DNA from: Propionibacteriaceae bacterium
Lineage (GTDB): Bacteria > Actinomycetota > Actinomycetes > Propionibacteriales > Propionibacteriaceae
Direction: 5' to 3'
DNA length: 11,584 nt
NCBI GenBank assembly: GCA_027346035.1
Contig: DAIESZ010000084.1
Location: 1 to 11,584 of the forward strand
Under the pieces are notes generated by a model. It did no database searches. It was not told the origin of the DNA and worked only from the letters and a program-made list of their open reading frames with translations. Of the stretch, positions 1 to 8,900 are shown in pieces; the first letter of the stretch is position 1; each line of letters starts with the position of its first letter. Both the position numbers and the translations under genes were made by a program.

Positions 1-120
1 TCCGATGTCGAAGTTCTGCAGACTCCGTTGGGTCTGCGCCCCCCAGTAGCGGTCTGCGGCCACCTCGACGGGTCCCATGCTGTCGGTCTCGGTCCGGACG
101 GAGTCAGGTGGGTTCTGCAT
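1..120 (-). CDS. fumC: Class II fumarate hydratase, N-terminal 40 codons (partial, runs off left edge)
   Basis: Class II fumarase interconverts fumarate and L-malate in the citric acid cycle, as a soluble homotetramer without an iron-sulfur cluster. Reading the complement from an ATG at 120-118 gives exactly 40 codons with no stop to the window edge. The peptide starts [20 protein letters not shown]. It then contains [14 protein letters not shown] at residues 24-37. The segments 'ETDSMG' and 'WGAQTQRS' are the family's N-terminal hallmark; E. coli FumC has 'SEKDSMG' and '[13 protein letters not shown]'. Aspartase, the nearest relative, has a different sequence here, so fumarase is preferred. 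A second in-frame ATG (residue 15) lies inside the conserved motif and is too late to be the start. The gene is divergent from the P-type ATPase gene, with a 74-base gap. The active-site regions lie outside the window. Confidence 0.93.
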   Translation of the reverse strand, partial: MQNPPDSVRTETDSMGPVEVAADRYWGAQTQRSLQNFDIG

Positions 121-127
121 ACCTGTC

Positions 128-133
128 ACGGTA
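128..133 (-). promoter_or_regulatory. Possible -10 element for leaderless fumC transcription
   Basis: On the minus strand TACCGT matches the actinobacterial TANNNT -10 pattern. It is followed by 7 bases and then the fumC ATG, so the A of the ATG could be the transcription start, as in leaderless actinobacterial genes. There is only a weak purine stretch (ACAGG) close to the start codon, which suits a leaderless reading. No convincing -35 hexamer is seen. In the same 74-base gap (121-194) I see no clear promoter for the divergent ATPase gene. Confidence 0.35.
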
Positions 134-194
134 CGCCGGGACGCCGACGCCGCACTCCGCGCCGGGGTGGACGGGCCGAGCGGGACACTGGGGC

Positions 195-3038
195 ATGGAC
201 GAGGTCATCCCGCGATCCGCCCGCCCTGTCTCCGACCCTGGGTCGCTTCCCGGTGACGAGGTGGTTGCGGCGCTCGTCGCGGACGCGGACCGGGGACTCA
301 CCGGCGCCGAGGCCCGCGCGCGTCTCGACCGCCACGGACGGAATGTGCTCCGCGAAGTCCCGCCGGTGCCTCTGTGGCGCCGGGTGATCGCCCAATTCCG
401 CGATCCACTGGTCTACCTGCTGGCCGTCGCCGTGGCGATCTCGCTGGTGGTGTGGATCATCGAGGGAGCGCACGGCGTGCCGGTCGATGTCGTGGTCATC
501 GCGGCGATCATCATCGCCAACGCGCTGATCGGCCTCGTCCAGGAGCACCGGGCCGACGAGGCGGTGGCCGCCCTGGCCCGGATGACCGCGGCCATCTCGA
601 CCGTCGTGCGTGGAGGGACGGCGCGGCAGGTGCCCAGCGAGGAACTCGTCCCCGGAGATCTGCTGCTGCTCGCGGAGGGGGACGCCGTCGGCGCCGACGC
701 CAGGCTGCTCGCGGCCAGCGGGCTGAAGATCCAGGAGGACGCGCTGACCGGCGAGTCGGCAGCGACCGTCAAGGACCCCGCCACCCAGGAATCGGGTCTG
801 CCCGTCGGTGACTGCACCGCGATGGTGTTCAAGGGCACAGCGGTCGCCGAGGGCAGCGGACGCGCGGTGGTCACGGCGACGGGCATGGACACCGAGATGG
901 GATCGATCGCCGGCCTGCTCGAGGCCGCCGAGCAGGCGCCGTCGCCGCTTCAACTGGAGCTCAACCGGGTCTCCAAGGCCCTGGGGCTGGCCGTCATCGC
1001 GATCGCCGTGGTCGTCATGGTGGTGTTGTGGGTCGTCACCCGCCCCTCGACGCCGGCCGAAGCGGTCGACATCCTGCTGTTGGGCGTGTCGCTCGCGGTG
1101 GCGGCGGTGCCCGAAGGCCTGGTGGCGATCCTCTCGCTGGTGTTGGCGCTCGGCGTCCGGGCGATGGCAGCGCAGCACGCGGTGATGAAGCGGCTCGCCT
1201 CGGTCGAGACCCTCGGGTCGGCCTCGGTGATCTGCTCCGACAAGACCGGCACCCTCACCCGCAACGAGATGACGCTGCGCACGATCGTCACCGCGTCGGG
1301 ACAGGTTGACCTGTCGGGCACCGGATATGCGACCGAGGGCTCGGCCGCGGTCGTCAACGGCCCCCGGGACGCCGTGCTCGCAGAGGTGCGGCTGGTGCTG
1401 GTGGGGGGCGCGGTCGCCAACAACGCCGCCCTCGGATCCGATGACGACGACTGGCAGATCCGCGGCGACCCCACCGAGGCCGCCTTCCTCGTCGCCCAGC
1501 ACAAGCTCGAGGGCGTCGCGGCGTCGGTCGCCGGTCACCGGCGTCGCGGCGAGGTTCCGTTCACCTCCGACCGCAAGCTGATGTCGGTGGTCACCCGGCG
1601 CGCCGGCCACGACCACGACCTGCTGCACACGAAGGGTGCCCCCGATGTGTTGCTCCAGCGGTGCACCCACGTCCGGGTCGGCGACGACGGCGTCGACCTC
1701 GATGAGTCGGGGCGCACCCGCATCCTGCGGGCGGTCGAGGACTTGTCCGGACGCGGGTACCGCACCCTCGGTGTCGCCTATCGGGTGCTCGACCCGTCGA
1801 TGCCGGTCGACGCCGACCACCCCGACCCTGACGTCGAACGCCACCTCACCTACGCGGGCACCGTCGGCATCATCGACCCCGCCCGTGACGAGGCGCTGGC
1901 CGCGGTCGCCGAGGCCCACCGGGCCGGGATCCGCACGATGATGATCACCGGTGATCACCCCGCGACCGCGGCGCGGATCGCGTCCGACCTCGGCGTGGCC
2001 AGGCCCGGGGGCCGCGCCTATTCGGGGGTCGAACTCGACCGGCTCGACGACGAGGGGTTCGCCCGGGCGGTGCGGAAGGCCGACGTGTTCGCCCGGGTCG
2101 CCCCGAAGCACAAACTGCGGATCGTCGACGTGCTGCAGGCCGACGGCCACATCGTCGCGATGACCGGCGATGGGGTCAACGACGCGCCCGCGCTCAAGTC
2201 GGCCGACATCGGCGTGGCCATGGGGATCACGGGCACCGAGGTGAGCAAGCAGGCTGCCGACATGATCCTCGGCGACGACAACTTCGCGACGATCGTGGCC
2301 GCCGTGCGCCAGGGCCGGGTGATTTTCGACAACATCGCCAAGTTCCTGCGCTACCTCCTGTCGTCCAACATGGGCGAGGTCACCACGGTGTTCGCCGGTG
2401 TGGTGTTCGCGCAGGTGCTCGGGCTGCGGGACGCCGCGGGCGCGCTGATCCTGCCGCTGCTCGCCACGCAGATCCTGTGGATCAACCTGGTCACCGACTC
2501 GGCGCCCGCCCTGGCCATGGGAGTCGACCCGGAGATCGACGACGTGATGGCCCGTCCGCCGCGGGGCCGTCACGAACGCATCATCGGGCGCGGCGACTGG
2601 ATCCGGATCGGGTGGGTCGGACTGCTCATGGGCGTGGCCACCCTTGCGACGATCGACCTGTTCCTGCCCGGCGGGCTGCTGCCCGGTGACTCCGACGTCG
2701 TCACCGCCCGCACCGCCGGCTTCACAACCCTGGTGTTCGCCCAGCTCATCAACGCGTTCTGCGCCCGGTCGGCGACCTCGAGCGCGTTCCACCGGCTGTG
2801 GGTCAACCGGTGGTTGTGGGCCGCCACGGTGGCCGGTCTGCTGCTCCAGGTCGCGGTGGTCGAGATCCCGTGGCTGCAGGTGGCCTTCGGCACCCGGCCG
2901 CTCAGCCCGTCGCAGTGGCTGATCTGCCTGGCCATGGCCTCGATCGTGCTGTGGGCGCAGGAGCTGGTGAAGGCCGTCGCGCGGCGCCGCGTGCCCCGAG
3001 CTGCGCGGCACTCCGTCGGCGTATCGTCGGCCGGGTGA
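195..3038 (+). CDS. P-type IIA cation-transporting ATPase (probable Ca2+ pump, 947 aa)
   Basis: This is an inner-membrane pump that uses ATP to export a cation, most likely Ca2+. Seen in order are: the N-terminal cation-ATPase domain (about 20-65), M1-M2 (about 71-116), the actuator loop TGES (185-188), M4 with VAAVPEGL (E307), the phosphorylation site DKTGTLT (D349), GDPTE (424-428), the nucleotide-binding KGAP (K480), the hinge TGDGVNDAP (D659, D663), M5 with SSNMGEV (N725, E728), M6 with NLVTD (N764, T767, D768), and four further C-terminal helices. The SERCA ligands E309, N768, E771, N796, T799 and D800 all have matching residues. The M8 position of SERCA E908 appears to be Gln (Q850). 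Length is normal for the family. I chose the ATG at 195; the in-frame GTG at 108 would overlap fumC and adds no conserved sequence. The ribosome binding site is weak (GGGA at 182-185). The stop overlaps the next start by 4 bases. Na+ or another cation is possible. Confidence 0.93.
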   Translation: MDEVIPRSARPVSDPGSLPGDEVVAALVADADRGLTGAEARARLDRHGRNVLREVPPVPLWRRVIAQFRDPLVYLLAVAVAISLVVWIIEGAHGVPVDVVVIAAIIIANALIGLVQEHRADEAVAALARMTAAISTVVRGGTARQVPSEELVPGDLLLLAEGDAVGADARLLAASGLKIQEDALTGESAATVKDPATQESGLPVGDCTAMVFKGTAVAEGSGRAVVTATGMDTEMGSIAGLLEAAEQAPSPLQLELNRVSKALGLAVIAIAVVVMVVLWVVTRPSTPAEAVDILLLGVSLAVAAVPEGLVAILSLVLALGVRAMAAQHAVMKRLASVETLGSASVICSDKTGTLTRNEMTLRTIVTASGQVDLSGTGYATEGSAAVVNGPRDAVLAEVRLVLVGGAVANNAALGSDDDDWQIRGDPTEAAFLVAQHKLEGVAASVAGHRRRGEVPFTSDRKLMSVVTRRAGHDHDLLHTKGAPDVLLQRCTHVRVGDDGVDLDESGRTRILRAVEDLSGRGYRTLGVAYRVLDPSMPVDADHPDPDVERHLTYAGTVGIIDPARDEALAAVAEAHRAGIRTMMITGDHPATAARIASDLGVARPGGRAYSGVELDRLDDEGFARAVRKADVFARVAPKHKLRIVDVLQADGHIVAMTGDGVNDAPALKSADIGVAMGITGTEVSKQAADMILGDDNFATIVAAVRQGRVIFDNIAKFLRYLLSSNMGEVTTVFAGVVFAQVLGLRDAAGALILPLLATQILWINLVTDSAPALAMGVDPEIDDVMARPPRGRHERIIGRGDWIRIGWVGLLMGVATLATIDLFLPGGLLPGDSDVVTARTAGFTTLVFAQLINAFCARSATSSAFHRLWVNRWLWAATVAGLLLQVAVVEIPWLQVAFGTRPLSPSQWLICLAMASIVLWAQELVKAVARRRVPRAARHSVGVSSAG

Positions 3039-3940
3039 CCACCGTCATCGAGACATCGGCACTTGCCAAGTCCTTCGGATCCACCCGGGCCCTCGACGGG
3101 CTCGACCTCAGCGTCAGCGAGGGGGAGGTGCACGGGTTCCTCGGGCCCAACGGGGCCGGGAAGACCACGACGATCCGGGTGCTGCTCGGCCTGCTCCACG
3201 CGGACGCCGGCACGGCCACCGTGTTCGGGGCCAACCCCTGGACCGACATCCAGACCATCCATCGCCGGATCGCCTATGTGCCCGGCGACGTCAGCCTGTG
3301 GCCCAACCTCACCGGTGGTGAGGTCATCGACCTGCTCGCCCGGCTGCGCGGCGACCTCGACCCGCAGCGGCGGGCGTCCCTGCTCGAGCGCTTCGACCTC
3401 GATCCCACCAAGAAGTGCCGCAGCTACTCCAAGGGCAACCGCCAGAAGGTGGCCCTGGTCGCCGCGCTCGCGTCGCGCGCCGACCTGTTCCTGCTCGACG
3501 AACCGACCGCCGGGCTCGATCCGCTCATGGAGGCCGCCTTCGCCGAGGTCGCCCGCGAGATCGTGGCCGACGGGCGCACGATCCTGCTGTCGAGCCACAT
3601 CCTGTCCGAGGTCGAGCAACTGTCCGACCGGATCAGCATCATCCGTGCCGGACGCATCGTCGAATCCGGCACGCTCGACGAGATGCGCCGGCTGCACACG
3701 ACCACGGTCACCGCCGCCGTGCGGACGCCGGTGCCACAACTCGACGCGATGCCCGGCGTCACCGGCCTCAGCCGCGAGGGCACCCGCGTCCGCTTCTCGG
3801 TGGACGCCGACCACCTCGACCCGGCGATCGCCGTGGTGAGCGCGGCCGGGCTCGACTCGCTCGTCAGCGAACCGCCGAGCCTCGAGCAGTTGTTCCTCAG
3901 CAAGTACCGCGAGGCCCCCGAGGGGGAGGCGGGGCGATGA
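3035..3940 (+). CDS. ABC exporter ATP-binding subunit, TnrB2/DrrA-like (301 aa)
   Basis: This is the cytoplasmic ATPase of an ABC-type exporter; its partner is the permease encoded immediately downstream. Visible motifs are Walker A GPNGAGKTT (37-45), the signature YSKGNRQKV (131-139) in place of LSGGQ, Walker B LFLLDEP (D155, catalytic E156), the D-loop AGLD, and the switch histidine H188 in LLSSHILSE. The usual Q-loop glutamine position reads VPGDVSLWPNLTGG, with Gly84 where Gln is expected. A C-terminal extension of about 80 residues (about 220-301) follows the ATPase core, as in drug-resistance ATPases such as DrrA. The GTG start at 3035 overlaps the ATPase gene stop (GTGA) and the fold begins at once, so translation is probably coupled. 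There is no clear Shine-Dalgarno sequence of its own. The in-frame ORF extends upstream to 2798, but that part lies inside the ATPase gene. The substrate is unknown. Confidence 0.93.
   Translation: MTTVIETSALAKSFGSTRALDGLDLSVSEGEVHGFLGPNGAGKTTTIRVLLGLLHADAGTATVFGANPWTDIQTIHRRIAYVPGDVSLWPNLTGGEVIDLLARLRGDLDPQRRASLLERFDLDPTKKCRSYSKGNRQKVALVAALASRADLFLLDEPTAGLDPLMEAAFAEVAREIVADGRTILLSSHILSEVEQLSDRISIIRAGRIVESGTLDEMRRLHTTTVTAAVRTPVPQLDAMPGVTGLSREGTRVRFSVDADHLDPAIAVVSAAGLDSLVSEPPSLEQLFLSKYREAPEGEAGR
3925..3929 (+). promoter_or_regulatory. Ribosome binding site of the ABC permease gene
   Basis: A GGAGG core sits in a purine-rich run at 3921-3929, 7 bases before the ATG at 3937. It lies inside the end of the ATP-binding subunit gene and decides the permease start. 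Confidence 0.75.
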
Positions 3941-5511
3941 CCGGGTGGCGCGGGCTGCTCCGCCTCGCGTGGCGCCGGGACCGGGTGATGATCATCGCCT
4001 CGCTGCTGGTCATCTGGGCCCTCACCTACTACTCGGCCGCCGCGATGCCGACGCTCTACTCGAACACCGAGCAGCTCATGGCGGCGAATCAGGCGGCGAA
4101 CGAGAGCACCGGTGTCGTCGCCATCTACGGGCACATCTACCACCTCGACTCGGTCGGGGGCATCGGCGCGAACAAGGTCGCGATGCTCAACTTCCTGGTG
4201 CTGTCGTTCCTGGTGATCGCCGTCGTGCGCCGCCACACCCGCGCCGAGGAGGAGTCCGGGCGCTTCGAACTGCTCGGCTCCACCAGCGTCGGGCGGCACG
4301 CGCCGCTCGGCGCAGCCGTGCTGCTCGCGATCCTCACCTCCCTCGTCTCCGGGTTCGTCACGATCCCGGCGTCCATCGCCGGCGGCTGGCCGGTCGCGGG
4401 TTCGGTGCTGTTCGGTCTCGCGCAGGCAGGCGTGGGGCTGTCGTTCGCGGGACTCACCGCCGTCGCCGTGCAACTGTCGAGCAGCAACCGGGCCTGCGGT
4501 GGATGGATCTTCGGCGCGCTCGGCGTCGCGTTCGTGCTGCGCACCATCGGCGACGTGTCGTGGAACCGCCAGGCCCGGGTGCTCAGCTGGGCGTCCCCCC
4601 TCGGGTGGGGTCAGCAGGTGCGCTACTTCGACGGCGACCGGGCCTGGCCGCTGGTGGTTCCGGTGCTGTTCCTGGCCGTCACCCTGCCGGTGGCCGGCTG
4701 GCTGCAGGGCCGACGCGACCTCGGGGCGGGTCTGCTCGCCGACCGCGCCGGCAGCCCCACCGGCACGATGGGTACCCCGGCGGCTCTCGCCTGGCGGCTG
4801 CAGCGGGCCGGACTCGTCGGCTGGGTCATCACGTTCGTCGTGATCGGCGCGCTGTTCGGCTCGATCATCAACACGGTGGGCGGGTTCATGACCGGCTCCG
4901 CCGGCGACATCCTCCGCAAGCTCGGCGGGGTGGGGAGCTTCAACGACATCTACCTCACCCTCGTGGCGGGCATGGGGTCGTTCGGTGCGGCCGCGTTCGG
5001 CGTCTCGGCGCTCATGCGACTGCGCTCCGAGGAGTCGACCGGTCACATGGAGACCCTGCTCGCCACCCCGGTCACCCGGCGTCGGTTCCTCGCGTCACAC
5101 CTGATCATCGGGTTCGTGGGTGCCACCGGGCTGGTGGCGCTGCTGGGCGTGACCATGGCCGGAGCCCATCTCACCGGGTCGACGGGGTTCTGGCGGGAAT
5201 CCTCGCCCGCCCTCGCCTACCTGCCGGCGATCTGGGTGATGACCGCGGCCGTTGCGGTGGTCGTCGCCTGGCTGCCCCGTGTCGACTGGCTCGGCTGGGC
5301 GCTACTCGCCGCTGTGGTCGTTCTCGGCGAACTCGGCTCGCTGATCGGGCTTCCTGGCTGGACGCTGAAGATCTCCCCGTTCGCGCACGTCCCGAGGATT
5401 CCGGTCGAGCCGATGTCCTGGACGCCGGAGCTGGTCATGTCGCTCATCGCTGTCGGCCTCGTCGGCCTCGCCGTCGTCGGCTTCCGGCGCCGTGACATGC
5501 CCGTCACCTGA
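3937..5511 (+). CDS. ABC exporter permease, 'exporter of polyketide antibiotics' type (TnrB3-like, 524 aa)
   Basis: This is the membrane subunit of the ABC exporter whose ATPase is encoded just upstream. The ATG overlaps the upstream stop (ATGA) and has a good ribosome binding site. The protein has about 12 hydrophobic segments, including about 17-36, 84-98, 123-142, 155-180, 189-203, 237-256, 293-315, 339-359, 386-409, 426-444, 450-470 and 498-515. It has two similar halves. The cytoplasmic-loop pattern R-x-EE-x2-G-x2-E-x-L occurs near 102-113, with a close variant at 362-374. The segment starting SPLGW (220) resembles SPFAH (479). This organisation and length match the TnrB3 family (COG3559), which is known from tetronasin resistance. 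The real substrate cannot be read from the sequence; drugs, lipids or a self-made lipophilic compound are all possible. No nearby biosynthetic cluster supports antibiotic production. Confidence 0.88.
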   Translation: MTGWRGLLRLAWRRDRVMIIASLLVIWALTYYSAAAMPTLYSNTEQLMAANQAANESTGVVAIYGHIYHLDSVGGIGANKVAMLNFLVLSFLVIAVVRRHTRAEEESGRFELLGSTSVGRHAPLGAAVLLAILTSLVSGFVTIPASIAGGWPVAGSVLFGLAQAGVGLSFAGLTAVAVQLSSSNRACGGWIFGALGVAFVLRTIGDVSWNRQARVLSWASPLGWGQQVRYFDGDRAWPLVVPVLFLAVTLPVAGWLQGRRDLGAGLLADRAGSPTGTMGTPAALAWRLQRAGLVGWVITFVVIGALFGSIINTVGGFMTGSAGDILRKLGGVGSFNDIYLTLVAGMGSFGAAAFGVSALMRLRSEESTGHMETLLATPVTRRRFLASHLIIGFVGATGLVALLGVTMAGAHLTGSTGFWRESSPALAYLPAIWVMTAAVAVVVAWLPRVDWLGWALLAAVVVLGELGSLIGLPGWTLKISPFAHVPRIPVEPMSWTPELVMSLIAVGLVGLAVVGFRRRDMPVT

Positions 5512-5512
5512 G

Positions 5513-5548
5513 CACCGCTCCCGGTGACGTTCCGGGCGTCCTCCCCGG
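5513..5548 (+). terminator. Possible terminator region after the transport operon
   Basis: Two small hairpins follow the permease stop. The first is CACCG-CTCC-CGGTG (5513-5526), and the second is CCGGG (5532-5536) paired with CCCGG (5544-5548). There is no U-tract, so this would be an atypical GC-rich terminator at best. Confidence 0.25.
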
Positions 5549-5562
5549 CCCCGGTTCGTGCG

Positions 5563-5664
5563 GCTGGCGATTTCGACGGTCGTGCTGGCGATCTCTGCGG
5601 AGTTGCTGGCGATCGCTGCTGATGTGGTGTCGCTTTCGCCAGCCGGAGCAGAGATCGCCAGCCG
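5563..5664 (+). repeat. Direct and inverted GCTGGCGAT repeats with 21-base period
   Basis: The 9-mer GCTGGCGAT occurs at 5563, 5584 and 5605, exactly 21 bases apart. A decayed fourth copy starts at 5626 and matches the first copy at 12 of 17 bases. Two inverted copies follow: TCGCCAGCCG at 5636-5645 and GATCGCCAGC at 5653-5662. The 15-mer GCTGGCGATCTCTGC (5584-5598) is perfectly complementary to 5648-5662 with a 49-base loop, and 5561-5570 is complementary to 5636-5645. The element is non-coding as far as I can see. It could be a regulator-binding array (21 bases is two helical turns), a structured RNA, or a palindromic intergenic repeat family. Confidence 0.8.
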
Positions 5665-5750
5665 TTCGGGCTCGGTGTCCGCTGCTCGGGGCGGATCCGA
5701 GCGACCGAGTTCGCCCCCGACCCGCGGAGGGCGGCTCCCAGCACCGGACA

Positions 5751-5777
5751 CCCCGCCCGGCCTGCATCCGGGTGGGG
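5751..5777 (+). other. 10-bp GC-rich intergenic hairpin
   Basis: CCCCGCCCGG (5751-5760) pairs with CCGGGTGGGG (5768-5777) around a 7-base loop, with one G-U wobble. No U-tract follows, so its role as a terminator is uncertain. A smaller GGGG-ATT-CCCC structure lies immediately downstream. Confidence 0.45.
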
Positions 5778-5906
5778 GATTCCCCTCCCGACGGGACGCC
5801 GCACTCGTCGTGTGCCCGCAGATTCGGGATGATCTGGCGCGCCCCCTGTCCCGGTGCTCGGGGATGTGTTTGGGTGGATGCCGGTCCACGTCCGTGCCCT
5901 ACCCCC

Positions 5907-5911
5907 AGGAG
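5907..5911 (+). promoter_or_regulatory. Ribosome binding site of the alpha-mannosidase gene
   Basis: AGGAG ends 5 bases before the GTG at 5917. It selects this start over the in-frame candidates at 5854 (GTG) and 5878 (ATG), which lack a comparable site and would add residues with no family similarity. Confidence 0.75.
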
Positions 5912-5916
5912 TCTTC

Positions 5917-8900
5917 GTGTTCGACCGTTCGTCCCAGCTGTTCGCCCGACTGGATCGCTTCCTGCGCGATCACCTGCCGCGCGACCTCTACCTCGACACC
6001 GCCCCGGTCGAGGTGACGGCGTGGGAGGTGCCCGACGAGCCGGTCCCGTTCGCGACCGCGAGGGACGCCGACTACCAGCCGTTCCCGGTCGGTCGCGCGT
6101 GGGGGCGTCCGTGGGGTACGACCTGGTTCCGGGTTCGGGGTGAGGTGCCGGCGTCCTGGGCGGACGTGCCCGGCGCCAGTCCCGAGCTGGTCGTCGACCT
6201 CGGGTTCCACGGCAACAGCGTGGGCTTCCAGGCGGAGGCGCTTGCGTGGCGACCCGACGGCACGACGATCAAGGCGATCGAGCCCGAGAACCGGTGGCTC
6301 CCGGTCGGCGCCCCGGGGGAGCGGTTCGAGGTGTTTCTCGAGGCGGCGTCGAACCCCCGCGTCACCTCCGACGGCCAGGTGAACCCGACGCCGCTGGGTG
6401 ACAAGCTCACGGCGGGAACCGACCCGATCTACCGCGTGCAGCGATTGGACCTCGGCCTGCGTGATCGCACCGTGTGGGAGTTGGCCGCCGACATCGAGGC
6501 CCTCCGTGGGCTGGCGGAGCACCTGCCCGGGAGCACGAGGCGCAGCGAGATCGTCGCGGCCCTGTCGGCCATGCTGGACGCCGTCGATTGGGACGACCTG
6601 CACGCGAGCGCCCCTGCCGCCCGCCGGGTGCTCGCCCCGATGTTGGACCGGCCCGCGTCGGCGTCCGCGCACACCGTGCACGCGGTCGGTCACGCGCACA
6701 TCGATTCGGCCTGGCTGTGGCCGATCCGCGAGACGATCCGCAAGTGTGCCCGCACGTTCAGCAACGTGCTCGACCTCATCGACGCCGACCCCGAGGTCAC
6801 CTTCGCGTGCAGTTCGGCGCAGCAGTACCAGTGGATGAAGGACGGCTACCCCGACATCTGGACCCGCATGAAGGACGCCGTCGCGGCGGGCCGGTTCATC
6901 CCGGTCGGCGGGATGTGGGTGGAGTCCGACATCAACCTCACCGGGGGCGAGGCGCTGGTGCGCCAGTTCCTCACCGGCACCAGGTTCTTCCTCGACGAGT
7001 TCGGCGTCGAACCGCAGGAGGTGTGGCTACCCGACACGTTCGGCTACTCGGCGGCGGTGCCGCAGATCGCCCGGCTCGCCGGGAAGAAGTACTTCCTCAC
7101 CCAGAAGATCTCGTGGAACGACACGAACCACTTCCCGCACCACACGTTCTGGTGGGAGGGTCTCGACGGCACCAGGATCTTCACCCATTTCCCGCCCGTC
7201 GACACGTACAACTCGACGCTGTCGGCGGAGGAGTTGCTGCGCTCGGAGCACACGTTCGCCGAGCGGGGCCGGGCGACGGTGTCCCTCGCCCCCTACGGGT
7301 TCGGTGACGGTGGCGGTGGACCCACCCGCGAGATGCTGCAGGCCGCGCGCCGGTTCGCCGACCTCGAGGGTGCTCCCCGGGTCGAGCTCTCGACGCCGCA
7401 ACGCTTCTTCGAGCAGGCGATCGCCGAGTATCCCGACGCGCCCGTATGGAGCGGTGAGATGTACCTCGAACTGCACCGCGGCACCTACACGAGCCAGCAC
7501 CGCACCAAGGCGGGCAACCGGCGCAACGAGCACCTTCTCCGTGAGGCGGAATTGTGGGCGTCGACGGCATCCGTGCGCACCGGCGCGGCCTACCCCCGCG
7601 AGGCGCTGGATCGGCTGTGGCGCCAGGTGCTGCTGCTCCAGTTCCACGACATCCTGCCGGGATCCTCGATCGCCTGGGTCCACCAGGAGGCGGAGGCCGG
7701 CCACGCCGCGATCACCCGGGAACTTGACGAACTGGTCGGGGTCGCCCTGGCCGCCCTCGGCGGCGGCTCGGACGCGGGCGCGCTCGCCAACCCTGCCCCG
7801 GTGGCCGTCCGCGGCGTCCCTGCGTTCGGCGTCGGCGTGCCCGCCGAGCAGGACCCGGTCACGATCGATCGGGTCGACGACGGCGCGGTGCTCGACAACG
7901 GCGTGGTGCGGGTCACCATCGACGCGCGCGGTCTGGTCACGTCGCTGCTCGACCAGCGTGCCGGACGCGAGCTGGTCGCTGCCGCGGAGCCGATCGGACG
8001 CCTCCACGTGCACGACGATCACCCGCTCAACTGGGGCGCCTGGGACATCTACGACTACTACCGCAACCGGGTCGTCGACCTCGACGGGGTGGACACGCTC
8101 GACGTCGGCCATGACGGCGCCGCCGCAGTCGTCACGGTGCACCGCCACACGACGGCGTCGACGATCGTGCAGCAGTACCGGCTCGAGCCCGACGACCCCG
8201 AGCTGAGCATCGGCCTGCACGTCGATTGGCACGAACGCAACCGGCTGCTCAAGCTGGCGGTTCCGGTCGACCTGCGCACCGAGGTGGCGACCTCGGAGAT
8301 CCAGTTCGGTCATCTCGACCGGCCGATCGCGGTGAACACCAGCTGGGACGCCGCCCGCTTCGAGACCGCCGCTCACCGGTGGGTGCGGGTGGCCGAGCCC
8401 GACTACGGGGTCGCCCTCACCAACGCCTCCACCTACGGCTACGACATCACCCGGCACACCCGTGACGACGGCGGCACCACCACCGTCATGCGGGCCACGG
8501 TGCTGCGGGCCCCTGTGTTCCCCGACCCCGAGGCCGACCAGGGCGCGCACGATTTCAGCTTCGGGGTCGTGGCGGGTGCCACGACGGCCGACGCGATCGC
8601 CCACGGCTACCGGCGCAACCTGCCGGCGCGAGACGCCCCCGGTGGCGGCGTCGAGCCGCTGGTGAGCGTCGACAATCCGGCGGTCGTGGTCGAGGCGGTC
8701 AAGCTCGCCGAGGACTCCGACGACGTGGTGGTGCGGATCTACGAGTCGCTCGGCACCAGGGCCGGTGTCACGGTGAGCCTGCACGCCGACGCCCGGGGCG
8801 TCACGCTCACCGACCTGCTGGAGCGTCCGCTCGACGATCAGTCACCGCTGAGCGTCGAGCACGGCCGCGCTCGGCTCGTGCTGCGTCCGTTCCAGATCCT

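Larger units (their letters stand above)
5512..5916 (+). other. Non-coding gap between the transport operon and the alpha-mannosidase gene
   Basis: This 405-base stretch has no convincing protein. Short open frames cross it on both strands, but their translations are rich in Arg, Pro and Gly and have no recognisable motif. It holds small GC-rich hairpins just after the permease stop, a direct/inverted repeat cluster (5563-5664), a 10-bp hairpin (5751-5777), a small GTGGA/TCCAC hairpin (5874-5889) and the ribosome binding site of the mannosidase gene. I see no clear -35/-10 pair for the mannosidase. Confidence 0.7.

Noticed and set aside
108..194. GTG at 108 as the start of the P-type ATPase
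   Set aside because: The extra 29 residues have no family similarity and would overlap the fumC start on the other strand. The ATG at 195 leads directly into a typical N-terminus.
126..3011. A 961-codon open frame antisense to the P-type ATPase
   Set aside because: Its translation is rich in Arg, His, Gly and Asp with no motif. It is an effect of high GC at third codon positions opposite a well-supported gene.
5563..5664. CRISPR array
   Set aside because: The repeat unit is only 9 conserved bases with 12-base spacing, includes inverted copies, and has no cas genes nearby.
5302..5889. Minus-strand open frame across the gap with a heptad-like AIASNSAEIASTTVEIAS stretch
   Set aside because: The apparent heptad repeat is the 21-base DNA repeat read in frame. 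The rest is Arg/Pro-rich without motifs, and the frame runs into the permease gene.
5854..5916. GTG 5854 or ATG 5878 as the start of the alpha-mannosidase
   Set aside because: AGGAG at 5907-5911 lies inside these longer versions and is ideally placed for GTG 5917, where family similarity begins.
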